53,499 nt of DNA from Candidatus Bathyarchaeota archaeon (lineage in GTDB: Archaea > Thermoproteota > Bathyarchaeia > Bathyarchaeales > Bathycorpusculaceae), in contig CALMWK010000164.1 in NCBI GenBank assembly GCA_937873375.1, positions 1 through 53,499 of the forward strand. The letters run 5' to 3'. Every line of letters starts with the position of its first letter. Positions within the stretch are counted from its first letter, which is position 1. The notes under the pieces are model-generated. The model was not told where the DNA came from. It saw only the letters and a program-made list of their open reading frames with translations, and made no database searches. The translations under genes and the position numbers were made by a program. Below are positions 26,375 through 33,579 of this stretch, one piece after another.

Positions 26375-27667
26375 ATGACAAAAGCACCCCAATCAGAAGC
26401 TTATGAACAAAGAACAAACTGGCCACCCTACACCTACAGGGATTATCCAGACATAAAACCTGAAACTTACAAAGCATTTATGGAATTCCTAGAAACCGAA
26501 AACACAACAGGCAGGCTTATGGAGCTGCAACCGTGGATATCCGTTTGTGACTCTAGATGTGCTTTTTGCTACTTCCCCACCACAGCCTCCAGCAAAGTTC
26601 AACTAGGCGACTATTTGGAACTGCTCAAGAAAGAGCTGGAAATGTACGCCAAAACCAAATATGTGCAAACCAGCGTATTCGACGAGATAGTTTTGGGCGG
26701 CGGAACCCCCAGCGTTCTCTCAGCTGAGCAGATGATTGACCTCATAGACTTCTGCAAAGAACGCTTCACCACAAGCAAAGAGTACTTCATCAAAGTCACA
26801 GGCTCCTCAAAGACGCTGGCGCTCAACAAAATCGACAAACTTGCCGCTTACGGCGTGTACCAGATGGACATGGGCGCGCAGACCTTCGACGATAAACTCA
26901 GGAAGATGCTGTGTTTGCCTGATAGCGCGGCGGATGTGGAGAAAGCCATACGTCACGCGCGGAATTTGGATTTGTGCGTTTGTGTGGACCTTATGTACAA
27001 CCTTCCAGGCCAAACCATGGAAAGCTGGATAAACACACTAAAGAAAACCATAGAGCTAGATGTGGAAGTTGACGCTTACTCACTGCACGTTGATCCAGGT
27101 ACGCCACTTGAAACCATGATTAAGAGAGGAATATCTCCGCCTCAGGGCGATGCAGAATACGAGAAAGAAATGTACCTTGCAGCTTACAAAATGCTAACCG
27201 AAGCAGGCTACAAAGCAGTGGGACACGACCGCTACTCACGCGTTGAGTGGCACATGCGCGAAAACTGCCTCAACGGCTGGCCATGGGGCGGAATTTTAAC
27301 CACAGGCGCAGGCTGCTTCATGGGCTATATGCAACGGTTTAGCTACAGCAACCTTGAAGACGTAAACGATTACATGTCCACAGTCAAAGCGGGCAAACTG
27401 CCCATACACAGGCTTTCCGAGTCCACTGACGAGGACATGATGAGCCGCGAAATGAGCAGACTTTACTTGCGGTTGCCTGTAAGCAAGCAGGAGTTCATGG
27501 AGAAGTTCGGGAAACTGCCCGAAGACGTTTTTCCCCAGCAGCTGAAAAATCTGAAGGAAAAAGGCTTGATTGAGATTGACGACAAAGAAGTCCGCATAAC
27601 CAAGCAGGGCGAAGTTTGGAAGGGCAACATAGCCTGGGAATTCGCCCAAAAACCCGCCAGCAACTAA
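26375..27667 (+). CDS. HemN/HemW-like radical SAM protein
   Basis: 430 residues from ATG 26375. CxxxCxxC at C58, C62, C65 (CDSRCAFCYF), GGGTPS at about 109-114, the family-like MGAQTFDDKLRKML, MYNLPGQTMESW and HVDPGTPL, and a C-terminal HemN_C-like winged helix (about 345-430). This is the family of oxygen-independent coproporphyrinogen dehydrogenase HemN, heme chaperone HemW, and the heme-opening ChuW/HutW enzymes. Archaea do not use the HemN step in their siroheme-dependent heme route, so a HemW-like or new tetrapyrrole role is likelier. Flanked by two membrane proteins and near two AhbD-like genes. Confidence 0.85.
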   Translation: MTKAPQSEAYEQRTNWPPYTYRDYPDIKPETYKAFMEFLETENTTGRLMELQPWISVCDSRCAFCYFPTTASSKVQLGDYLELLKKELEMYAKTKYVQTSVFDEIVLGGGTPSVLSAEQMIDLIDFCKERFTTSKEYFIKVTGSSKTLALNKIDKLAAYGVYQMDMGAQTFDDKLRKMLCLPDSAADVEKAIRHARNLDLCVCVDLMYNLPGQTMESWINTLKKTIELDVEVDAYSLHVDPGTPLETMIKRGISPPQGDAEYEKEMYLAAYKMLTEAGYKAVGHDRYSRVEWHMRENCLNGWPWGGILTTGAGCFMGYMQRFSYSNLEDVNDYMSTVKAGKLPIHRLSESTDEDMMSREMSRLYLRLPVSKQEFMEKFGKLPEDVFPQQLKNLKEKGLIEIDDKEVRITKQGEVWKGNIAWEFAQKPASN

Positions 27668-27692
27668 ACAATTTTTTCTTTTCACTTTTTAG
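27668..27692 (+). terminator. T-rich terminator after HemN-like gene
   Basis: Runs of six, four and five T begin 6 bases after the stop codon. The rest of the 27668-27823 gap holds no gene. Confidence 0.4.
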
Positions 27693-27823
27693 TTTATTGC
27701 ATGAAAACAGGTGAGCGTAGCTTATCAGGCAACCTGAGAAACGGCAGTTAAGAATTTTGGATAAACACGTTACAGAGAAAACTTTGAACTAAAAAAGGAA
27801 AAAAGAAAAGGAAGACTTGTTGG

Positions 27824-28549
27824 CTAAACTTTCCTTGGGGATAGCCCGTACCACGTCATTACTTTAGCAATGACTGGTGCGATTACACCAAGGAGTATCA
27901 TGGGCAGCATTATTTTGAAGAGTGCATCGCCAGGGTTGCCTTGTGTCATCCATGCGCCGTATGAGATTGTGTAGTTGAAGACGAATTGCAGTATACCGCA
28001 TATTATTGAAATGGTTAAACCTGCGCCTAACATGCGTTTGAAGTTGTATGAGCCATTGTTTAGTGCGCCTGCTACGTAGCCAATTAGTATTCCGACTACG
28101 ATGTAGTTTCCGATGAAGCTTGGGTCTGCATAGAGATTGGGTAGCAAGTCATTAGCGGACATACCCATACTAGTAACATAGTCAGGACCGAGCATTTGGT
28201 AGCCTTGTATGCTGATTTGTGCACTGAAGATTGTGTTGTAGCCAGCCATTCCTAGATAGTATAGTGTGCCCATTATGAAGCCTGCAGCGCCTCCAGCCCA
28301 TTTGTTCCAGAGTAAACCTAAGAGTAGCGGGATGCTGAACATGACCATTTGAGCAAAGCCGTGTGTGAATATGACTGTGAGGAAGGCCCAGTCTGAGCCT
28401 GCGGCGCCAGTCCACATGTCTGCGACTGGGAACCAGCTGTCTAATGCGGGGCGAAGAATAGCGGGGAAAGCAACGATAAGTAAGCCGACGAGCACTGGTA
28501 CTACTAAGCCATACGCGATGTCTTTTAGCTTGAATTTTTCTGTTTCCAT
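27824..28549 (-). CDS. six-TM membrane protein next to RnfD-ferredoxin fusion
   Basis: 241 residues from ATG 28549; GTG 28558 is in frame but is better read as part of the GAGTGAG ribosome site. About six TM helices, Gly-rich (GAAGFIMGTLYYLGMAGYN, IVVGILIGYVAGALNNG), no charged catalytic cluster. Size and topology recall small solute-binding membrane components, but no ECF signature is visible, so I leave it unassigned. It has its own TATA box and is downstream of the rnfD-like gene on the same strand, so a shared role in redox or quinone/flavin handling is possible. Confidence 0.65.
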   Translation of the reverse strand: METEKFKLKDIAYGLVVPVLVGLLIVAFPAILRPALDSWFPVADMWTGAAGSDWAFLTVIFTHGFAQMVMFSIPLLLGLLWNKWAGGAAGFIMGTLYYLGMAGYNTIFSAQISIQGYQMLGPDYVTSMGMSANDLLPNLYADPSFIGNYIVVGILIGYVAGALNNGSYNFKRMLGAGLTISIICGILQFVFNYTISYGAWMTQGNPGDALFKIMLPMILLGVIAPVIAKVMTWYGLSPRKV

Positions 28550-28584
28550 GTTTCTCACTCGTTAATGTCTATACGTTTAGGCGC

Positions 28585-28593
28585 GTTTATAAA
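28585..28593 (-). promoter_or_regulatory. TATA box for the six-TM gene
   Basis: TTTATAAAC on the minus strand. Start of transcription would fall near 28562, leaving a leader of about 12 bases that holds the GTGAG ribosome site. Confidence 0.45.
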
Positions 28594-28697
28594 TTTAATG
28601 CCTTAAATCAACATACACGGTTCTGCTGAGAGGGTAGAAGCGGCAGGTTTTGGGGTGTTTTATGAATTCAGGTTGGAAAACAGGTCAAGCTTAGTTG

Positions 28698-28726
28698 ATA
28701 AAAAGGAAAAGAAAAGTTAGGAAGTG
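28698..28726 (-). terminator. T-rich terminator after rnfD-like gene
   Basis: On the minus strand, C/T-rich runs (CTTTTCTTTTCCTTTTT) follow the stop codon at 28738. Together with the separate TATA box, this suggests the six-TM gene is not simply co-transcribed. Confidence 0.4.
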
Positions 28727-28737
28727 AGTTGCGCAGT

Positions 28738-30111
28738 TTACTCCTGACGCAACATTCCTTTTGCTGTGAGGACGCTTTTTCGCAGGTCTAGTCTTGCTGG
28801 GCAAATGAATGTGCAGTGACCGCAGCCTGTGCAGTAGTCGGCGTGTAGTTTTGCTAGGGTGTCGAAGTCTTGTTTGTCAAGTGCTTGCTTGATGAGGATT
28901 GGGCTGAGGTTGTGGCAGCAAACGCGCATGCAGGCGCCGCATCTCATGCATTGGTATTCTTTGACTTTTTCAGCTGGGAATTGTTTGGCTTTGGGTAGTT
29001 TGGGTTCTTTCTTTTCGGTGCGGGGTTTGAGTTTGCCGATTTGGTCTAGCTTTGAAACGGTTAGGTTCATGATGATGAGTGCTAGTATGGAGCCGCCGAA
29101 GAAGTTCATGCCTGTTTGAATTAGTACGGTGAGTACGCCTAAGCCGACACCGAATATCAGTTGACCAGTGTAGGTGATTGGGGTGGTTGCGGGGTCAGTT
29201 GCCATGAAGAAGCCTAGGAAGATGGAGCTGCCGATGAAGACTTCGAAGAGGAGTCTGGTGGTCATGTCTGTGTCTGCGAATGCTACGGACATGAGTACGG
29301 ACATTATTGCTATGGAGGCGAAGTATGCGAGGGTGATTCTCCATTTTATGAATCTGCGTGCGACGATGAATAGTGCTATACCTGCGACTATGACAGCGAT
29401 GCTTGATGCTCCGCCTACCCAGCCGTGGAACTTTTCCACTATCATCAGGTAGGTTACGTCTGGGGGACTTGACATTAAAGCTGGGTTGGCATAGCAGCCT
29501 TGTAGGTAGCTGGAGAAGGAAGCCAGACCGTTACCGCCTACTGGTAGTATGCCTGCACCTATTGGGCCTGCCAATGCAGGTACGCCGAGCATACCTGTTT
29601 TGAGGTGGTCTACAGCGATGAACACTGCGTTAAAGAGCGGAAGCAAGACGAGCATTTTTGCTGCTGCGGCTGGGTTTACGAGTTTTCGTCCCATGAGTTT
29701 TTTGAACAGCACCATGCCGACTAGGGATATCAAAGCTACGTAGATGAAGGCTCCTGGGGCGACGACGGGTAGGCCGATTTCGGTATTCATTGAGGGCAGG
29801 CCGAGGCTGTATGAGAGGGTGACAATTAGACCGAAGACTGCTGCGGACATGAGGTTTAGTGGGCTGTCTGAGACGAGTTTGTAGAAGAGAGCGTCGATTC
29901 CTACTGCAACACCCACGGATATGAGGGCGCATAGGATTACGGTGAGGCCTAGGTTTAGGCTTGTTTCCCCTGTCATGAGGTTTGTGGGGGTGACTGGGTA
30001 CCACAAAATGGCGGATACGACGGTGATGGCGATAAGTGCGATGAGTGTGTAGAGCATTAGTTTGTCTTTTGTCATTGCCGAGTATTCTTTTGGTTTTGAC
30101 ATCTTTAACAT
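28738..30111 (-). CDS. RnfD/NqrB-like membrane protein fused to RnfC-like ferredoxin
   Basis: 457 residues; AAGGAG lies just before ATG 30111 (ATG 30102 is possible). Residues 1-365 carry about nine to ten TM helices with RnfD/NqrB marks: FHGWVGGASSIAVIVAGIALF, RRFIKWRITLAYF and the ATDPATTPITYTG motif. I do not find the usual SGATPL-type motif whose Thr binds FMN covalently; the aligned region reads NGLASFSS. Residues 386-440 are a two-cluster ferredoxin with C388, C391, C394, C398 and C427, C430, C433, C437, in the RnfC-type pattern ending CPARLDL. No rnfA, B, C, E or G is in the window. Probably membrane electron transfer between ferredoxin and an unknown partner. Confidence 0.88.
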   Translation of the reverse strand: MLKMSKPKEYSAMTKDKLMLYTLIALIAITVVSAILWYPVTPTNLMTGETSLNLGLTVILCALISVGVAVGIDALFYKLVSDSPLNLMSAAVFGLIVTLSYSLGLPSMNTEIGLPVVAPGAFIYVALISLVGMVLFKKLMGRKLVNPAAAAKMLVLLPLFNAVFIAVDHLKTGMLGVPALAGPIGAGILPVGGNGLASFSSYLQGCYANPALMSSPPDVTYLMIVEKFHGWVGGASSIAVIVAGIALFIVARRFIKWRITLAYFASIAIMSVLMSVAFADTDMTTRLLFEVFIGSSIFLGFFMATDPATTPITYTGQLIFGVGLGVLTVLIQTGMNFFGGSILALIIMNLTVSKLDQIGKLKPRTEKKEPKLPKAKQFPAEKVKEYQCMRCGACMRVCCHNLSPILIKQALDKQDFDTLAKLHADYCTGCGHCTFICPARLDLRKSVLTAKGMLRQE

Positions 30112-30261
30112 AATCTCCTTTTTGGTTGGAATCTGTCAAAACGTTAGGGCGTTTGGTTTATAAGATTTTCTAATTTGGCAGTGGAAAACGTCAATGTTGG
30201 CGCAATTGTGGTGTTTTTTATGGTTTGGATTAAGCAGGAATGTGTGTACAGTTTTTCTGTG

Positions 30262-30329
30262 TGGGGAAGGTTGGGTGGTGGGGTTTTTTGTTGTGGGGTG
30301 TTGGTTGGGGGTTGGGTGTTCTTGTGGGA
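30262..30329 (+). other. G-run cluster, predicted G-quadruplex
   Basis: At least eight runs of three to five G within about 68 bases on the plus strand, separated by short T-rich loops. This would satisfy a four-tetrad quadruplex rule several times over. It lies 40-107 bases before the GTG start of the second SPASM gene and 150 bases before the divergent rnfD-like gene. Confidence 0.5.
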
Positions 30330-30368
30330 GAACAGAAACTGGTCTTTGGGTGTACGGGAGGAACAGTC

Positions 30369-31529
30369 GTGGACAATAGGAAATTTTATATCGCAAAGAT
30401 TCGTCTAAGTGTTGCTGTGAGTTTGATGGCAAACGCAATGCCTAGTACAAAAGCACCTCTATACATGGTAACTTGGCGGTGTACCCGAAGATGTGTTGGT
30501 AGCTGTCTTTATTGCAGTTACACGCCTGAGTACGCCAAAGATACCGAGTTAGACACTAACGCAGCCAAGAAGATGGTTGATGAAATTCATGAGTTTGGTT
30601 CTCCATGGTTTGGAATAAGCGGTGGGGAGCCGTTGGTGAGGCAGGACATTTTTGATGTCATAAAGTATGCTAAAGAAGAGTATGGCATGGAAGTTAGCCT
30701 CATCACTAGTGGATTTGCTTTTGACCAAGAGAGGCTGGATAAGCTTGCGAAGTATGAGGTGCACACTGCGGTCAGCGTTGACGGCAACAGAGAATCCAAC
30801 GACATTATTCGGCGCAAAGGTAGCTATGATAAAGCTTTGTTTGCTATGAAGAAGTTGTCTGAGAACGGGATTTTGGACTGCATCGTTACAACCATGACCA
30901 AGTATAACATTAAGGACATGGCGCACCCCGCGATGTTGGCAGAGGAATACAAAGCGCGGATGATGGTTTATCATAACTTGGTGCCTGTGGGTAGAGCTGG
31001 CAGTAACATGCCTGATTTGGCTCCGACAGCCGACCAGTACGAAGAGGCGTTCAACGAAATCTATGACTTGCAGACCAAGTTGATGGGGCGAGTTAAAATT
31101 AATGTTTATGCGCCTTTCTACGCGAGAATTGTGCGTCAGCGGAACCCTGTTGATTTCTGGGACTGGTTTGAAAATGGCTTCCTTGGCAAGTGCACTATAG
31201 GCGGCAACTATGTCAGTGTTACTGAGAACGGTGATTATCGCTCCTGTGGTTTCCATGAGGACTACCGTTTGGGCAACGTTATGGACAAGAAGCTTACCGC
31301 TGTTTGGAATGACCTGCAGAAAAGTGAGTTGCACCTGAAGCTGCGTGACAAGAGCAACATCAAGGGCAGATGCGGAATTTGTGAGTACCGCGAAATTTGC
31401 GGTGGCTGCCGAACACGCGCTGAGTACTACACTGGTGACTTGTTTGAGTCTGACCCAGCATGCAACTACATACCTAAAGTTCTGCGGGAAGACCCAGAGT
31501 TAGCCAAAAAATACGGCGTAAAAGTTTAG
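30369..31529 (+). CDS. radical SAM/SPASM protein, AhbC/AhbD/NirJ-like (paralogue)
   Basis: 386 residues from GTG 30369, chosen because GGGAGG (30356-30361) gives a 7-base spacing; the frame is open back to 30240 but that part is low-complexity G/T-rich sequence. ATG 30426 is a second possibility. Radical SAM cysteines C42, C46, C49 preceded by an extra Cys 38; GGEPLVRQD follows. SPASM tail with KGRCGICEYREICGGCRTR and FESDPACNYIP, almost the same as in the protein at 22560. The N-terminal 25 residues form a possible amphipathic helix that its paralogue lacks. Divergent from the RnfD-ferredoxin gene, a possible electron source. Confidence 0.87.
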   Translation: MDNRKFYIAKIRLSVAVSLMANAMPSTKAPLYMVTWRCTRRCVGSCLYCSYTPEYAKDTELDTNAAKKMVDEIHEFGSPWFGISGGEPLVRQDIFDVIKYAKEEYGMEVSLITSGFAFDQERLDKLAKYEVHTAVSVDGNRESNDIIRRKGSYDKALFAMKKLSENGILDCIVTTMTKYNIKDMAHPAMLAEEYKARMMVYHNLVPVGRAGSNMPDLAPTADQYEEAFNEIYDLQTKLMGRVKINVYAPFYARIVRQRNPVDFWDWFENGFLGKCTIGGNYVSVTENGDYRSCGFHEDYRLGNVMDKKLTAVWNDLQKSELHLKLRDKSNIKGRCGICEYREICGGCRTRAEYYTGDLFESDPACNYIPKVLREDPELAKKYGVKV

Positions 31530-31536
31530 TAAACCA

Positions 31537-31570
31537 TTTTTTTCTTCTTTTTTGTTTGTTTTTTTGTTTT
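31537..31570 (+). terminator. T-rich terminator after second SPASM gene
   Basis: Long interrupted T tract (runs of 7, 6 and 9) starting 7 bases after the stop. Confidence 0.5.
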
Positions 31571-31651
31571 ACCGTAGGGTCTGTTTGTGTTGAGAAATTT
31601 GGGGAATTAAAAAAGAGAGAGTTTGTGGGCTGCGAAGTTTCTGTTAGGCGT

Positions 31652-32017
31652 TTAGGGTGAGCCGTGTCTGTAGCGGTACTGGTACTCAAAGGTGTTCTGC
31701 TCTGCGTCTTGGGCGTTGCCCGCTGTAGCTTGAGTGGCATTGCCAGTTGTGAGTTGGGTGCCGTTTGAGGCGCTTTTGTTTGAGCATTCTTGTGTCCGCA
31801 GACGTTCTTGAATTTTCAGGGTTTCTCCTGTTTGGGTTCCGTTGCAGGTGCAGTTTTCGTCGCAGTCTTGGGTTTGCAGTTGTTGCTGTTCCCCAGTCTG
31901 CAGAGTTTGTCCGTTTTGCGCGCCGTTTTGTGCAAGGGCAGGTACCGCAACCATCAAAGATACAAGCGCTAAGCCCAGCATCACACTACCCATCAGGACG
32001 AGTTTTTTCTTGTTCAT
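31652..32017 (-). CDS. small secreted Gln/Asn/Thr-rich protein
   Basis: 121 residues from ATG 32017 with GGAGGTGA 8 bases upstream. Signal peptide at 1-29 ending in ALAQ. The mature part is low complexity: Gln-, Asn-, Thr-rich, with three or four cysteines in CDENCTC and QECSN, and it ends in aromatic/basic YQYRYRHG. No fold is recognisable. It is divergent from a membrane-bound HTH regulator and shares a multi-site operator with it (32089-32146), so it may be the regulator's main target, for example an envelope-stress or metal-responsive secreted protein. Confidence 0.7.
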   Translation of the reverse strand: MNKKKLVLMGSVMLGLALVSLMVAVPALAQNGAQNGQTLQTGEQQQLQTQDCDENCTCNGTQTGETLKIQERLRTQECSNKSASNGTQLTTGNATQATAGNAQDAEQNTFEYQYRYRHGSP

Positions 32018-32088
32018 TCTTTTTCACCTCCAATCTTCAACAAGCACCTAATGTGGCGGGGCGGTTTAGTTGTTGGCTGTAACGAAGC

Positions 32089-32146
32089 GTTTCAAAAACT
32101 GAAACACCTTATAAGCCCATTGAAACGTATATTTCATGGATGAAAC
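32089..32146. promoter_or_regulatory. operator with repeated TGAAAC sites and TATA box
   Basis: GTTTCA (32089-32094) and TGAAAC (32100-32105) form an inverted pair with a 5-base spacer. A TATA element TTATAA (32109-32114) follows. Then TGAAAC (32121-32126) faces TTTCA (32132-32136), and a last TGAAAC (32141-32146) touches the ATG at 32147. The sites bracket TATA and the expected transcription start, the usual geometry for archaeal autorepression. The leader would be about 10 bases. Confidence 0.65.
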
Positions 32147-32704
32147 ATGCGAAAAGCCCTCCTAATCCCCGTAATCGCGCTAGTTTTGGTGAGCACAGCT
32201 GGATTGGTCATGTTCTCTTATGAAGACGGGTTTGGTGGAGGCAGCGGAGGTGCGGGTAGAGGGTTTGGTGCTCAAGGCGCTGCGGGCGCGCAAAGTTCGG
32301 GTTTGGGTTCGGTTTGGCTTGTGGTTTTTGCGGTTCCGCTTGCGGTTGCGTTGGTGGCTGTGGGGTACATGGTGGCTTTCCCAGAAATCAAAACCGCTAA
32401 ACCCAAAAAAGATGCGGCGGAGGCAAAGCAGAGCCAGACGCTGGACGCAGTACTACGAGTCCTAAACGAAGACGAGAAAAAGGTTGTTCAAGCCCTCGCA
32501 GAAGCCAAAGAAGGCACCATGCTCCAAAAAGACATCCGATGGAAAACAGGCATGACCAGAGTAAAAACCCACCGCGTACTCGCACGACTAGCAGCCAGAG
32601 GCATAGTAAGCGCAGAAAAACACTACAACACCAACAAAATAACCCTAACCAACTGGATAACCACAAACACAAAAAACAACAAACAAGCAATAACTAATAA
32701 CTAA
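32147..32704 (+). CDS. membrane-anchored winged-helix regulator
   Basis: 185 residues from ATG 32147. TM helix 1 at about 4-24, a Gly/Ala-rich extracytoplasmic loop (about 25-55), TM helix 2 at about 56-76, then a linker and a cytoplasmic winged-helix domain (about 98-165: LNEDEKKVVQALAEAKEGTMLQKDI, RVKTHRVLARLAARGI). The C-terminus is Asn/Thr-rich. Archaeal regulators of this design keep their DNA-binding domain tethered to the membrane and probably sense envelope or membrane conditions. The dense TGAAAC sites at its own promoter suggest autoregulation and control of the divergent secreted protein. Confidence 0.8.
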   Translation: MRKALLIPVIALVLVSTAGLVMFSYEDGFGGGSGGAGRGFGAQGAAGAQSSGLGSVWLVVFAVPLAVALVAVGYMVAFPEIKTAKPKKDAAEAKQSQTLDAVLRVLNEDEKKVVQALAEAKEGTMLQKDIRWKTGMTRVKTHRVLARLAARGIVSAEKHYNTNKITLTNWITTNTKNNKQAITNN

Positions 32705-32802
32705 CACAATAATTACGTGTATATATGGCGAAGAGACGCAAACACTTGAAGACAGAATGAAGACCCATAACCTAATGAGGTGTGTGGTTTTCCCTTTATT
32801 TT

Positions 32803-33483
32803 CTAATATAATAGAACTTTCACTGTAGCTGATTTTCTTCCGTTGTTCTCAATTATCATGTACCATGTTCCCCTTTTGGGAACCTCATAATCAATGTTAG
32901 TCTCTAAAACGGCTTCGTTGCTATCTTCAGGTTCAAAATATTTGCGTCCTCTATTCCACTTATCAAAATTGAGTTCGTCCATGAAGTAAACATCTATTCG
33001 GCTGGTGGATGATATTTCTCCTTTTAAATTGTCTCCTTTAGAGAATTCAAATTCATAATAATAACTGGCAGAAGGACTTACTTCTATTGTTTCTTTGCGG
33101 AGAATTTCTTTTTGTTCTCCCTCTTCTTCTGGTGAATTCTCTGTTTGTCCTTTTTTTCCTGAATGAACAATAATTTTAACGTTTGATTGGTCGTGTGACA
33201 TAACTTGGATTCCAGAGGATTTTTTCTGTATTTGTTTATCGTGCGAATCTGACCCTTCTTCAGTATTTTTAGCAAGATTTTTCAACAATTGTGATGCGAC
33301 TGCTCCAATTGAATCGGGTTTCCATAAACTTCCAAACCCTAATACTCCAAAAACGGCAGTAATAATCCCAAATATTTGACCTGTTGTATTCCAACCAGTA
33401 CTAATTGAAGTTGGTAAAAAGATGCCGAAGATTAGTAAGAAGAGTAATCCTGTAACATACCCCTCTTTTCGTTTCTCATCCAT
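32803..33483 (-). CDS. membrane protein with C-terminal beta-sandwich domain
   Basis: 226 residues from ATG 33483. Two TM helices (about 9-28 and 35-54) are followed by a charged linker and a C-terminal domain (about 130-226) reading YYYEFEFSKGDNLKGEI, IDVYFMDELNF and GTWYMIIENNG. This resembles the small GOLD/pre-peptidase-C-like beta-sandwich found in archaeal membrane proteins. AT-rich coding sequence like the next genes. It is divergent from the ApeA-like gene with 96 bases between starts, so it may belong to the same accessory unit, perhaps as a membrane sensor or effector; that is inference. Confidence 0.6.
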   Translation of the reverse strand: MDEKRKEGYVTGLLFLLIFGIFLPTSISTGWNTTGQIFGIITAVFGVLGFGSLWKPDSIGAVASQLLKNLAKNTEEGSDSHDKQIQKKSSGIQVMSHDQSNVKIIVHSGKKGQTENSPEEEGEQKEILRKETIEVSPSASYYYEFEFSKGDNLKGEISSTSRIDVYFMDELNFDKWNRGRKYFEPEDSNEAVLETNIDYEVPKRGTWYMIIENNGRKSATVKVLLY

Positions 33484-33579
33484 ATCTATTAAATTGCATA
33501 ACTACCCTATTTCTTTTACTGCCCTTTCAAAAAACTACGTGAAATAACGCAAAAATTAAAAGCTTCATGACTTCAAATA

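Noticed and set aside
30240-30368. N-terminal extension of the second SPASM protein
   Set aside because: It encodes Gly/Trp/Val low-complexity sequence from G runs; the GTG at 30369 has a clear ribosome site.
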